64,000 bases of DNA from Antilocapra americana (GCA_007570785.1 ML660201.1:33727840-33791839), one strand, 5' to 3'. Positions 29,725 through 41,169 are shown, counted from the first letter of the stretch. Numbers and translations are program-made. Notes: generated by a model not told the origin, from the sequence alone.

Positions 29725-30191
29725 ATCTGGTTTGATTGCACTTTGTTGGGCTTAGCAGATACTGTGTTTCTTACAACGTGAAGGTTTGTGGGTACCCTGC
29801 CTTGCCCAAGTCTTTCATTTTTCCAACAGCATTTGCTCATTTCAGGTCTCTGTGTGTCACGTTGTGGCAATTCTTGTAATATTTCAGGCTTTTACATTGA
29901 TATTATATCTGTTATGGTGATTTGTGATCAGTGATCTTTGATGTCACTGTTAAAAGGTTAGGATTCACTAAAGACGCAGGAAATGGGTAGCGTCTTTTGC
30001 AGTAAGTATTTTGAAGGTATATGCATTGTTTTAGACATACCATTGCACACTTAGTAGACTACAGTATAGTGTGAACGTAACTGTGCATTGAGAGACCAAA
30101 AAAGTCATGTGACTTGCTTTGTTAGACTATTCACTTTATTGCAGTAGTCTGGAATGGAGCCTGTAGCACTGTCGTAAGGAGAACCTGTAGC
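29725..30191 (+). mobile_element. Tigger1-type DNA transposon, internally deleted
   Basis: The left part reads AACGTGAAGGTTTGTGGGTACC, TCTTTCATTTTTCCAACAGC and TGTTATGGTGATTTGTGATC. The right part reads GTAGACTACAGTATAGTGTG, CACTTTATTGCAGTAGTCTGG and GGAGAACCTGTA. These flank the transposase gene in Tigger1. Here they are joined near 29950-29985, leaving a MITE-like deletion product. The left terminal inverted repeat is missing or too diverged to see. Confidence 0.75.
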
Positions 30192-30389
30192 TCGCTAAGC
30201 CGGTGGCCATGATATTCGTGAGGAGCACAGGAACTTGTCCATTAGTCCTGGAGTACCTTGTTTCTCCAGCCGCTCTCCTGACCTGTCACTCTCTCAGTAG
30301 TATGACTGCATGCCCCCATACCTGGCCACACCCAGGGCCCATTGTATCTAAATCACCCCAAACCTAGGATGCACGGAATGAGAAGAGTT

Positions 30390-30540
30390 AGATGAAAGCT
30401 GGCAGTTACTAGTGATTTTGATTTCACGAAGCTTTGGTTTCTTTATCTGTGGTAAAGGACTATTGATATAACTTGGAAGGTTTGTCAGGAGGGTTGAGTG
30501 AGATGATGTGTGTGTGTATTAAGTGTTACCTATAAGTCTG
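30390..30540 (+). mobile_element. MIR SINE
   Basis: GCTTTGGTTTCTTTATCTGTGG and GTCAGGAGGGTTGAGTGAGATG follow MIR order. Confidence 0.65.
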
Positions 30541-31289
30541 GCTTATAAATCGTCTCTCCACTAATGCTGAGAGCCATCGCCTTGGACATCCCAAAGGACT
30601 GCCGGCTTTTGGAGTGTCTGTGGGTGCCACCTGGTACCTTTGATTCGGCTTTGCCAGAGCATCCCTCCAAGAGGGATCCCTATTTTCTTGGGGCACCTGT
30701 CTCCATCTAACCACTGGCTGCCCCTGACCTTCTTTCATTCTTCATGTTTCTGATTTTGCTAGTAATACAGCTCTCCTCCTTGCCACTAGCTGAAGCCCTC
30801 TTCTGTGCAGCTTATGTCTGCATGGGCCCCTCGCAGCCCTTCCTTCCATAACTGCCCTAGCTGTGAGGAGCTGAGCACCAAAGTCTCTGCCAGCCTTGGC
30901 CCCAGCAGGGCTCTGCGTGTGCCATTTAAGGGAAGAGGAATGTGGCTCCTGCCAGATGAGTCAGGGGCGGCTGCTGCGGAGCAGAGCTGCTAAAGAATTC
31001 ACCACAGCAGCCTGCTCTGACATCCTTCTGGGCCTGTCCCCTTGTAACCCCGGAGACACACCAGCAGTGTTCCTGCTTGCACTGGTGTCCTGGAGAGCAG
31101 GCAGAGTAAACAAAGCTGCAGGCAAACCGCCCTGGCTGTCAGTGACTCTGCTGGCCTCAGAGTCAGGGAAGAAGGCAGGCAGGGTTGGGGGCCGGGCGGG
31201 GCTGATCTGAGGGTGCAGACAGCCGCTCCATCAGAGGGTTTGGGATGGTGCCTCGCTGTTCTGACTCTAGTACATTTGCACTCAGACTC
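30541..31289. other. GC-richer single-copy block
   Basis: More GC-rich than its surroundings at 30.80-31.20 kb. Contains an AP-1-type TGAGTCAG word near 30957 and a GGGCGGGG box near 31193-31200. Frames of 62-104 codons overlap on both strands, as expected for GC-rich DNA, and none has a recognisable domain. Could be a regulatory element; unproven. Confidence 0.35.
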
Positions 31290-31475
31290 CATTAATGTTT
31301 TTTAAGAACATGCTATGTGCTTGGTAGTTTTACCTGTATTATTTTGTACAATCCAGAAAGTTCCATAAGGCACCAACTATTGGATGAAGCTCATGAGAAA
31401 AAGTGACTTGTCCCATTTCACACAGCTAGTAATAAGGTGCAGAGTCAGGGTCTGACCTTGGACATACCTCACCTA
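31290..31475 (-). mobile_element. MIR SINE
   Basis: Antisense MIR: ACATGCTATGTGCTTGGTAG, ACAATCCAGAAAGTTCCATAAG, TTTCACACAGCTAGTAATAAG and GCAGAGTCAGGGTCTGACC. Confidence 0.8.
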
Positions 31476-32079
31476 TCACTCAGGTTCCTGGCTATTAGGG
31501 ATGTTTCTCTCGCCTCCAAACAGTGGTTCTCCTGGTGTTCAGACTCCCACATGTTACGCCAAACATTACTCATTTCTCTGAAGTGAAGCAGGGTATGGAG
31601 GATATGTAAACCTCTATTTCTGCTAGTTTTGCTCATTTTGGTTGGAAATTCAAGTTCAGCTGTATTTTTGTTTGTTTGTTTTTGTAGTTTGAGCTTAGCA
31701 TTGGCTTGGTCCTCTGCTGACTGGGAGATGGTCTTCACAGTTGAGGGCCTTGTCCTATGAACTTCCTCCCTGAGAGAATGTGAGGATCTTCGGGCAAGAT
31801 CCTCAGATTCTCCTCCAGGGCCTCATTGAGCCTGGGGAATAGTAGAGGAATGGGAGCACAGGCCTGGAGGAGTAGAATGATGAATTGGAACAGAACCAGA
31901 TGCTGGTGAGGCTTTTTCTCAGCCCAGCATGTCAGATAGACTTAGTTCTGCCGCTCTAAGAAGGTAATTTTGCATAATACATCACACGAACAATCTACCT
32001 TCCTAGCCACTCTCATTAAATGCACAGTTTGCCTCAGTGTGATAGCTGGGCAGGTCTCCGATTTCTGTTTTACAGTTGA
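31476..32079. other. Single-copy sequence, no gene recognised
   Basis: A minus frame of 89 codons (31469-31738) shows no recognisable domain. No repeat recognised. Confidence 0.4.
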
Positions 32080-32320
32080 TAATATTAGTACCTAACACTT
32101 ACCAAGTGTTCCTGGTGTGTCTGAAGCAGTGCAAAATGCCTTGCAAAGATTGTTTGAACTCCTATAACAAGAAAAGAGATTACAATCAGTTCTCACCATT
32201 TATTCACATTTTTCCAAGAAGGCATCTAAAGAACAGAGAGTTTAAGTAATTTCCCAGTGGCATATAGACCACAAGAACCAGAGCCCAGAATCAAACACAG
32301 ACTTCCTGATTCCATTTCCA
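32080..32320 (-). mobile_element. MIR SINE, diverged
   Basis: GTACCTAACACTTACCAAGTG, AGAGAGTTTAAGTAATTTCCC and AGCCCAGAATCAAACACAG follow antisense MIR order. Confidence 0.6.
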
Positions 32321-32659
32321 GGACTAGTCCCATTATAGTAGGACTTTCTTTCAAACCAAGATAAATTAGATGCTCTTTTTAGTGAGCTATTTATAGATGT
32401 TAAAGAATATTTAAGATGAAAAGGAGCAGGGGTGGAATCCAGCACAGAGGGCTGAGAGATATGCATGCTACAGCTACACTTCTCATCCTTTCGTCTCCAT
32501 CAGTCATCTGCCTGACAACAGTCACAGGTGTGACAGTCTCCCAGGGCTGTGATCAGCTTCTGAGGAAATTGCAAAAAAAAATTATATGGAAATATAAGAT
32601 TGTGGTTATCCATAATTGTCACAACCATGAATGAATCATCAGCTGTGCCAATTTACAGC

Positions 32660-32867
32660 CGGCCATGGCATGGCTCAGTGGTAAAGAATCCACCTGCCAA
32701 TGCAGGAGATGTGGGTTTGATCCCTGGTTGGGGAAAATTCGCTGGAGGAGGATATGACAATCCACTCCAGTGTTCTTACTTGGGGAATCCCATAAACATG
32801 GCAGCCTGGCAGGCTGCAGTCCATGGGGTTGCAAACAGTTGGACATGACTGAGCGAATGAACAACAG
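32660..32867 (+). mobile_element. Bov-tA SINE
   Basis: CATGGCTCAGTGGTAAAGAATC, GGTTTGATCCCTGGTTGGG (B-box type), then CCATGGGGTTGCAAACAGTTG and GACATGACTGAGCGAATG. Moderately diverged. Confidence 0.94.
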
Positions 32868-32904
32868 CATGACATGCGTAAGACAGGCTGATGGTCGTAG
32901 GTCT

Positions 32905-33130
32905 TCCATTCATTCAGCCTCTATATACTGAAGGCCTACTACGTGTCAGGCACTGTTCCAAACTCTGATGTTAGGGAACTGAGCAAAAATGACAAAGCTC
33001 TGTCTCCACCCTGCCCCCCCACCGCCCCCCACTGCCGCATGGAGCTTACATTCTAGAGCTTGGTAGGGAATCAGATCTTATAGCAACATACACAAGCAAA
33101 ACGTGTAGTGACTTCAGAGTGTTAAGTGCT
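32905..33130 (-). mobile_element. L2 LINE 3' end, left part of a split element
   Basis: CTACTACGTGTCAGGCACTG, TTCCAAACTCTGATG, GAGCTTACATTCTAGAGC and the GTTAAGTGCTGG area are L2 3' end read in antisense. The same L2 continues after 35168. A C-rich tract sits at about 33013-33040. Confidence 0.75.
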
Positions 33131-35168
33131 GGAAATTAACTTCAAAATGGCAGTGTGAGGAGTATGACAGACCCTTTAAATTGATCAGAGAAACGGTTGT
33201 TTGACTGCTGTAAAGTATTTGTTTTTAAAAAAACAGAAAAACAAGCATCTATGGTTTTGAAAAATTGTTTCAAGAGTATGCAGCAAATGGAAAAACAACT
33301 ATTCAAGAAACTTTACTAAATCTTGGTAAGAACATAGAGTGTGTGGCATTTGAGCCTTGACCCTTTCATCTCCCTTCTTCTCCCCCACACAGATCACTGT
33401 GATGGAAATTCTACTCTGAAAATAATGCAGCCAGGAAAGTGGGGCTCCATCTCCCCTAGATTCCAGTGAGAGGGAAAAGCCTCAAAAACTGGCAACACCT
33501 TGCTCCTGCACAGGAGCCCTGCTTTAGTCAGATCAGATTGTGGAGCCATTTATGCCTCAGGGTATTGTTGAAGACAGTAGAACAGTCAGAGAGCAGTTAG
33601 TAGAGGCTAATATGATGGGTGTAATACCAGTAAATATAGACCAGAGGCAGGTAGGTGTTCAGGGAGACTGTGCTCATGCCCTCTGAGGAGCAACATCAGA
33701 GGCTGCACACTGCAGGGAAACAGACTTGGCTCAACTTGACTAGCCAGTCACTGGACAAATAAGCAAATAGCAACAAGGTCCTGGAAGGAAGAGGGAGTCA
33801 GTGTTCAGAGTTGCTCCAGTGTATTATCTAAAATGTTCAGCTTTCAAAAACATATCTTGAGTCATCCAAAGAAACATAAAGTGTAATCCATAGACAGGAG
33901 AAAAAGAAGGTAAATGAAACTGTCTGTGAGGGGATATAAATGTCAGATTTACCAAAGACTTCAAAGCAGCTATTAAAATATGTTCAAAGAACTATAAGAA
34001 ACTATATCTAAAGAATTAAAGGCAAGCATGGTTACAGTTTCTCATCAATTATAGAATATCAGTAAAGAGGAGTTTTAAAAGAATTATTTTTAAAATGGAA
34101 ATTTTAAAGAGTATAATAACAAATGAAACATTCACTAGCAGATTTAATGTGGAGAAAGAATCTGCAAACTTGAAGATGAATCAGTAAAAAGATTATTTTG
34201 TCTGCAGAGTAGGGAGAAAAAGAAAAGAATGAGGGGAAAAAAGCAGAACCTTTGAGAAATGTGACATACCTGTAAGTATACTGACAAATACATAATGGAA
34301 CCAGATAAAGGAGGGAACAGAGAAATAATTATTTCAAGAAATAATAGTGGAAAACTTCCCAAATCTGATGCAAAAATATTAGTCCATACATCCAGGAAGC
34401 TAATGCACTCCAAGTAAATAAATCAAGAGACAGCCTCACTGATACACATCTTAGTAAAAATATTGCAAAGTGAAGACAAAATCTTGAAAACAATAAGAAA
34501 AAAACAGCCAGTCACATTCAAGAGAACCCCAGTAGGATTAACAGCTTATTTTGCAGTCTTGACGAAGACACTAGCAGTAGTTCCTAAAAAGGTTAAACAG
34601 AGTTACCTACCACATGGCCCAGCAACTCCATTCCTAAATACATATCCAAGAAAAATGAAAACATAATCACAAAAACCTGGACACAAATGTTCATGATAGC
34701 ATTATTGATACTCGTCAGAAAGTAGAAACATCCCAACGTCCATCAGTTGATGAGTGGATGAATAAAATGTATGTTCATACAATGGAATATTACTCATTCA
34801 CACAAAAGGGGTGACGTTCTGGTCTAGGCTACAACATGGATGAACCTTGAAAATATTACACTGAATGTAAGAAGCCAGTTACAAAAGGCCACATATTAAA
34901 TGCTTCCATTTATATGAAATGTTCAGAGTAGTTAAATTTCTAGAGACAGAAGGTAGATTAGTGGTTGCCTTGGGCTAGCACAGTGGGCACCAGTGGGGAG
35001 TGATCCTGCTTGCCGAGGGATTTCTTTCATGGTTGGAGGAAAATGTAGAATTATATTGATAAGAGCTGCACAACTCTGAAAATACTAAAACTTACTGAAC
35101 TGTGTACTTTAAATGAGTGAACTATGTGGCTTATGAATTATCTCAATTAAAAAAATTGCTTTTAAGAT
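33131..35168 (+). mobile_element. Old L1/HAL1-type LINE inserted in L2
   Basis: The left 1.4 kb resembles an L1/HAL1 ORF1 region: AGACTTCAAAGCAGCTATTA near 33957, then GAAATAATAGTGGAAAACTTCCC near 34340 and GGAAGCTAATGCACTCCAAG. At about 34540 it jumps to an ORF2 C-terminal and 3' UTR region: CCAGCAACTCCATTCCTAA, ACAATGGAATATTACTCATTC, TGCACAACTCTGAAAATAC. Most of ORF2 is absent. Flanked by TGTTAAGTGCT (33120-33130) and TGCTAAGTGCT (35169-35179), an 11-bp target duplication with one mismatch. No usable frame remains. Confidence 0.75.
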
Positions 35169-35179
35169 TGCTAAGTGCT

Positions 35180-36420
35180 ATGGAGAAACATAAAGCAAGG
35201 AAAGGTTTGGTAGTATTAGGAAGGGGGGAGGGGGGACAGTCACAGGTAGAATGGGGAGTCCTCACTGAGGTGACATTTTTAAGACTTGAAAAGACAAGAG
35301 ATTGGCCAGGCTACCATCTGCAAGAGGAATATTTCAGGCAGAGAGAAGAGCAAGTGCAAAGACTGCTAGGCAGGCATATGCCTGGTGTGTTTGGGGACTG
35401 GTGTTTGAATGACAGCAGGGCGGAGAATAACCAGAGGTGGTGTCAGAGAAATCATGGGCAGAGATCTCAAGGGCCTCATTCTGAGATGAGCAGCATCGAT
35501 GGGTTTTGAGTGGAAGTGTAACAGGCTCTCATGTTTGTTTTCAGAGAAAACACTATGGTCGCAGTTTTGTGAATAGACTGAAGGGGACAAAAGTAGAGGA
35601 GGGGGTTGATAGTGGCTTGCATCTCCATCCAGGAGAAAGGTGGTAGTGGCTTGGAGCAGGGTGAAAAGAGAGGAAGTAGCGGAGCGATGTTACATTCTGC
35701 CTATGTTTTGAAGGTTGAGCCATCAGGACTAGTCAAAGGTTATAAAATATTGAGTGAAAGGTGTCAGTAGTAAATATGTCAGGCTTTGCAGGCCAAATAG
35801 TCTGTTGCAACTACTCAGTTCTGTGGAAGCATGAATGTAGCTGTAGATGATGAATGAATGAATGGGTAACATTCTGTTCCAGTCGAACGCTGTTTGCAAA
35901 AACATGAACCATCCATTTGGCTAGTGGGATGCGGTTTGCCAACTCCTGGATGAGATGTCAAGGGCAAGAGGAAGAACGGAGTGAAGGGTGAGTCGAAGGT
36001 GTCTTCTTTTTACCAGGGAAGATGCAGCTGCCATTCACTGAGATAGTGAATACTGCAGATGGGCAGGTTTGCTGGTGGGGGAGGAGGGTGGTATTAAGAA
36101 CTGAGATCTGGACTTTTTAAATGTGAGAAGCCTTTTAGACATCCAAGTGTAGATGTGATATTGGCAGGTGGATCCATAAGCCTTGTGTTCGTGGAGTAAG
36201 CATGGCCTGGAGTTGGCCGTGGAGGTGGTGTTTAAGGTCCTGGAGCAGATCAAAGAAGTGAATGTAGATAGAAAAGAGAAGAGGTCTCAGGACTGTAATC
36301 CAGTGTTCAGCTGTCAGGGAGGTGAGGAAGAACAGCCAGAGGGTGGGAGTAAAACCAGGAGACAGTGACATCCTGGAAGCTAAACCAATCAAGTCAGAGA
36401 GAAGAGAGATGTTCTTACAG
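35180..36420 (-). mobile_element. L2 LINE, right part of the split element
   Basis: Antisense L2 ORF region: CAGAGAGAAGAGCAAGTGCAAAG, GGGTTTTGAGTGGAAGTGTAAC, AGACTGAAGGGGACAAAAG, and after an interruption CATTCACTGAGATAGTGAATAC and CCTTTTAGACATCCAAGTG. Broken at 35730-35952 by an hAT MITE. Frames at 35117-35509 and 36135-36392 are L2-derived noise. Confidence 0.8.
35730..35952 (+). mobile_element. hAT-type MITE inside L2
   Basis: AGTAAATATGTCAGGCTTTG, CAACTACTCAGTTCTGTGG and GGATGCGGTTTGCCAACTCCTG are the family seen at 10.08, 14.56 and 28.41 kb. The left terminus is degenerate. L2 text continues on both sides. Confidence 0.8.
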
Positions 36421-36477
36421 GAATAAATCGAAATTCCCTCTAATTTCTAGAGGAGAAAAATGATTGTCAGACTTTAT

Positions 36478-36700
36478 ATTCATTCGGCAAATATTCATTA
36501 ACTGTCAGGCCACTGGCCACTCTGGTGGGTCCTCGGAGTAAAATGGTGAGCCAGAAAAGGCAGGTCCCTGCTCTCAGAGATGTACAGTCTAGTTAGAGAC
36601 ACTAATGACGTTATCACTAATATTGAACGTGGATGGACCAGAACCATATCCACGGTTGTAGAATCTGTGTAACAGGACGTGGGTTCTAACAGAAAGGACA
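36478..36700 (-). mobile_element. Second L2 LINE 3' end
   Basis: CATTCGGCAAATATTCATTAAC, GGTCCCTGCTCTCAGAGATG and ACAGTCTAGTTAGAGACAC form an antisense L2 3' end. It is separate from the split L2 on its left. Confidence 0.7.
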
Positions 36701-36889
36701 CACATCTAAGACAGCAGTCCTGTGAGTTTTGTACAGAGGAATTCATCTAATCTGGATGACCGGGGAACCTTCTACATTTTGTGCCTGTTTTTAATAGTAA
36801 GTTAATCCCAACGTAATTGCACCCGTATTGGGACACACCTGCTTTTTGAAAGGTTGGCTGAGAACCTTTGAATTAGAGGAAGAAATACG

Positions 36890-37050
36890 AACTTGGTAAT
36901 CAGAGCCAGGACCAAATCTTAGTTGTGGGCCCTTGTGTCATCCTTTTATCCTCTTTGAACCTCTGTGTCTTCATCTGTACAGTAGAGGATAATCAGAGCT
37001 GTGATCTGGGATCTGATGAGAGACTTTACAAAACACCTGAGTTATAAATC
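36890..37050 (+). mobile_element. MIR SINE
   Basis: GTAATCAGAGCCAGGACCAAAT, CCTCTGTGTCTTCATCTGTAC and GAGACTTTACAAAACACCTG follow MIR order. Confidence 0.65.
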
Positions 37051-37719
37051 CTTCCCAGTCCTGGCGAAAAGAGTAAGCACCCTTGTACAGTTCTTGGTTG
37101 TTCTGGTCCTTTACATAGAGAAAATTCAATTTCTTATTCTGCTGTTAAGTGAAAATTAGTAGTTACAAAAAGCTGCTGTAATAAGTGCAGCTTGCTTTAT
37201 CTAAAACAAAAGTAATGTTTGCTAGCACACACTGTCACTTTAATAGTATTTTCATGGAAATGTGTGATGGTAAGCATGTTTAAATCATTGACGCAGTTTT
37301 TAATCTTTTGGGGGAAGGGAGCAGTCTTTCATTTTGATTTGCCCATGCTTGCTTGTCCATATTTCTCCTTTTAATTAATGTAATTAAAAGAGGATAAAAA
37401 GCTGTGTTGAAATTTTGTGCATTAGATTATTGGGATCAAGAATAATTAAAATGTATGAAATGTGGCTGATTCCTATGTGGTGGAAAAAAAAAGAAAAGGA
37501 AGGCCTCTCTTTTTTGGATTTAAAGTGTGTCAGGTTATTTTTCACAAGATGCAGAAATGTGTCTATGGTCTGAGACACATTTATGATGATGGAATCTTAT
37601 ATAAAGGGATGAGAAAAAAGGGGTGCTAGCGAGGAGAGTAATTCTTACCTTTATCATGAACAATTTTCTCATTTACGGCTGCATTTCTTACTCTTGCTCC
37701 CTTCTGTGAAAGCCCAGTG
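37051..37719. other. Repeat-poor block, candidate conserved non-coding element
   Basis: No repeat recognised. At 37.18-37.46 kb the sequence is AT-rich with homeodomain-type words (CTTTTAATTAATGTAATTAA near 37369) and an NKX/MEF-like mixture, without simple-sequence character. No coding signature. Function is inference. Confidence 0.35.
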
Positions 37720-37905
37720 GGAAATAATAATATATCCTGTTACATTGTTCTAGGTGAGGTGCTTTACAAAGCCTTTCATATAAAATAACTCATTTGTCTC
37801 TAGTCTGTAGATGGAGAAACTGAAATTTAGAAAAGGTGATTGATTGTTAATTACTAAGGTCATACAGCTAGGAGGTAATAGAGTTAGATTTAGATTCAGG
37901 TTTTT
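37720..37905 (-). mobile_element. MIR SINE
   Basis: Antisense MIR: TTACATTGTTCTAGGTGAGG, TAGATGGAGAAACTGAAATTTAG, GGTCATACAGCTAGGAGG and AGATTCAGGTT. Confidence 0.82.
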
Positions 37906-38324
37906 TTGTTGGGCTCTTTCAAGGACAGTGCCTGCTGCCTGTTGGAGGAGGCAGCTTATTATAAGTCTGAATTGGCAAAGTAGTTAGAACTCTTGAGAAT
38001 CTGTTTCAGGTGTTTCTATTTTATAAAGACAGTTCCGCCTTTGGGTGCCTTATTTGTGTTTACTTGCAGTAGAGAAACTCTTCAGGTTGTTTTTATTTTC
38101 TGTATGCTTACATGGGTTATATGTTGTTGCTTGGAAGTTAATACAAATCTAAAATATTTTGTTTTCTCCCTGTTGGGGCAAAACAGATGCAGTTTTGATC
38201 TCTAGTATTCATTTAGGACTATTATCATTTATTTGATGTTAAACATACTTTTAATAAGACATAGTGGGTTTAGGAGATTGTGCTATTTTTTAAAAAATGA
38301 ATTTAAATGGCAAAAATAAAATTT
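37906..38324. other. Single-copy sequence, nothing recognised
   Basis: AT-rich; the 70-codon plus frame (37993-38205) has no domain. Confidence 0.4.
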
Positions 38325-38735
38325 GACGGCTGTGGTAGGCATTGGTAGGACTCCTCATGATCTGTTTTTTTCCTCTTTTTTTCTGGGTATACAAGTCCCA
38401 GTACCTTTGCATTTGGGTGAGGTCAGTGGAACTTGTTTGACCAATAGAAGTGATGTAATTCACCTCCAAGCTGAGGCACCTAAAAGCATCTCCAATTCTC
38501 TCTTCTTCTGTTGCTGCAACCTAGAAATTATGTGTTGAGATCATAGATACACAGGAAGGAAGCAGACTAGATCCCCGAGTTGCTGCTTGGAATGGAGGTG
38601 CCTGGAGAGGCTCTGGGCCTCCAACCAACTTTGTCAGAGTGAAAAATCAATTTGCTTTGTGTTAGATAACTGAGATCTATGATTGTTACTGCATAGTAGC
38701 CTAGCCTATCCCAACTAATGTAACGATTTTTGGTC
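38325..38735 (+). mobile_element. Solo LTR of ERVL-MaLR type (MLT1-like)
   Basis: An LTR-like order on the plus strand: a segment around a CCAATAGAAG word near 38441, a promoter-proximal CT-rich stretch, an AGTGAAAAATCAATTTGC segment, and an end with GCATAGTAGCCTAGCC then CCCAACTAATG. This resembles MLT1 LTRs. No internal gag/pol sequence is next to it, so it would be a solo LTR, long decayed. Confidence 0.6.
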
Positions 38736-38835
38736 AATCTCCTCTTCTTCATTTTGAAAAATTTACTGGATTTTGAAATCTAAATGTCAGAACCAATCTT
38801 GAGTAGATTATTTGAAGCTATATAAAACAATCTCT

Positions 38836-39185
38836 CCCTCTTTATATTATATATGTGTGTATATATACACTATACACATACATACTATAAAGTTTTAAAA
38901 AACAAAGTCTTTAAAAATATATAATAAAATATATATTATATACTTAAAGTTTATAATATAAAAACATTTTAAAAGTTTTATATATGAAATTGTATAACTT
39001 GTAAGTTTTAGAGAATAATAAAATATATATTGTATACTTAAAGTTTATAATATAAATAAGCTTTATATATGAAGTTACATAAATTACAAGTTATAGTAAG
39101 TTTTAAATATTCTTTTAAAATATATAATGTAATATAGTTATAGTATGTGTATATATATTATGCATACATACCTTTTTTAATAAAA
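38836..39185. repeat. AT-rich region with a tandem duplication of about 94 bp
   Basis: Almost only A and T. 38921-39014 and 39015-39108 are two tandem units: the first 40 bases of each match with one mismatch (ATACTTAAAGTTTATAATATA lies in both). The second halves have diverged by substitutions and small indels. Ends with TGTGTATATATATTATGCAT near 39150. Confidence 0.85.
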
Positions 39186-40544
39186 TTAAAATTAAATGAA
39201 TTTAAGACCTTTACTAGATAAGTGTTTTGAAACCTGGTAATATCCCTTATAGTAGTTAAGATTTCACAATTTCAGGGCCAGAGGTGCTAGTGTAAACTAG
39301 CCAGGTCCGGGGCTGTCCTGATCTCTGTAAAGTGCTCTTACGAGCAGAGACACTCCTGCTGTTGTGAGTGACCCAGGCCAGTTCATATCGTCTTCAGATT
39401 CAAGCGTCTTCCTTAGGTCCAAGTGAAATCCCTCTTTAGTGCATTGAAAATCCATTCCTCCTTATTTTACACCTATGGAAATGGAGATAAAGAATTGTTC
39501 ATTATGACTGTCCTCATTAAAGCCCTTCATCTCAGAGGCCACAGACCTTGTCATCACTTACCCTTCTCTTCTGAGAGCTAACCAGCCGTGATTCGATTAC
39601 CCTTTCCCCATAATCCTCTAACAAGATTTTGACTAATGCTGGTGGAATGGAAAGATGATTTGATTTCCTCGCGTGTGTGAAGCAGTCTCTTTGTCATAAT
39701 CTGCCAGTGTCCTGTTGGTGCTGCTGCGCCACCTTGCACTTCTGCAGGGGAGTTTCTGTTTTCTGCTCTGTGCGAGCACTTTTTCCTTACATCTGTACCC
39801 TTGCCCCATCTACAGCACCCTCTCGACAAGTTAAAATCTGACCATGACACTTTTAGCACCGTTTCATTTAGGGCTTCTAGATTTTGTGTCATGCTCATTA
39901 GTAAGACCTTGCCCCTATAACCTTGGTTTTTCATCCCCCTCCCCGCCACCCTCCCTCATTTTTTCTTTTTTTTTTTTTTTTTTTTGACCTTCATGATTTA
40001 GATCACATTCTTGATTCCTGATGACTTCAGCCTCAATCAACCTTGGCTTCCTTGTCGCTCTTCCTGTATACTGTAAGCAGTTAGGGTCATTTGTATAAAA
40101 ATAATACTGTGCTATCTCAATAGAAGGTGCTGAAGGCCTCATATGGGTTGCCAGTTCTCCCCTCCCCCACCCCCAAGAAGTTCCCTCAGGAACCTGCAGT
40201 TTCACTCTGTTGTGTCAAAACAGGATGAGCTCCATCCCTATTTACCAGGGCTCTAAATTTCCAAAGTAGTTGTTGCTTCACCTTGTGCAATTCCTAATGG
40301 CATATTTTCCAAAAATCCGGAGTAGAATAATATTCTCCAGGATGAAAATAATTGTCACAAGGAATTATCTATCCTGGTTTTGTGATTCCAGCCATCTTAT
40401 GCAAGGGTAATGCACAGCTCTCCAGCTCCCCACCTCTGAGCTGCACTCACAGAGCACACCCTGTCAAAGGGACATTGGCCACGTGATTTTGTACCACCAC
40501 CCCCTGCTGACTGCAATTAGACCTTCAAGAACTCTGCACTCACC
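39186..40544. other. About 1.4 kb of mostly single-copy sequence
   Basis: Includes a T-rich run of about 25 bases at 39961-39985 with C-rich flanks. Frames of 123 codons (39578-39949, minus) and 96 codons (39915-40205, minus, crossing the homopolymer) show no domain. No gene is recognised. Confidence 0.4.
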
Positions 40545-40689
40545 TATCATAACATGCATCACGCTCCACTCTAATTGCTTGCTTAATTGTCTTCCCCTCT
40601 GATTTCTTGGCTTTTTAAAGGCAGAGCCCATGTCTGTCTTAGTCACCATGATGTCCCTAAGGCCTAGCACACTGACAAACAGGAGCTCA
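40545..40689 (+). mobile_element. L2 LINE 3' end, left part
   Basis: GCAGAGCCCATGTCTGTCTTAG and AAGGCCTAGCACACTGACAAAC are L2 3' terminal words. The tail resumes as GAATGAATGGATGAAGG at about 40845, after an L1 insertion. Confidence 0.65.
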
Positions 40690-40822
40690 TTTATTTATTT
40701 TTTCTTTACATTATCATGTTGGTTTTGCTATACATTGACATGAATCCGCCATGGGTATGCATGTGTTCCCCTTCCAGAACCCCCCTCCCACCTCCCTCCC
40801 GATTCCATCTCTCTGGGTCATT
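40690..40822 (-). mobile_element. Bovine L1 3' end, short
   Basis: Antisense L1 3' UTR: CATGTTGGTTTTGCTATACATTG, ACATGAATCCGCCATGGGTATG, then CCCCCCTCCCACCTCCCTCCC and CTCTGGGTCATTTAA. It splits the L2 around it; TCATTTA occurs on both sides (near 40688 and 40819), a possible short target duplication. Confidence 0.85.
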
Positions 40823-40860
40823 TAATAAGTGGATGGTTCCATGAATGAATGGATGAAGGA

Positions 40861-41169
40861 CCCAGGGCTCACCAGAAACACAGTTGTCTCTCTCTGTTGT
40901 GTAGATTCAAAGGAAGGAGACCCCTGGGGCTTCTTGGTCAAAAACTTTCCCTGCTTTCTTCCCAGTTTCATAGCAATTGAAAAATATCTGTGTTGCTTCA
41001 TGGAGGAAGACTGTGTCAGCAGCTCACTTAGGTGGAACTTTTGAGTGGTGAGTGCCCTAGGAATGGGGAAGATTTGGCTGTTTTCTCTTTACCCACTTTC
41101 TCCTGCCTTTTGAAGTTTGATCATAAACTGGTAGTGCCAAAATGAATAGTAACTAAAGGGTCATCACTT
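40861..41169. other. Single-copy sequence, nothing recognised
   Basis: No repeat or gene identified; a 71-codon plus frame (40829-41044) starts in the L2 tail. Confidence 0.35.
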
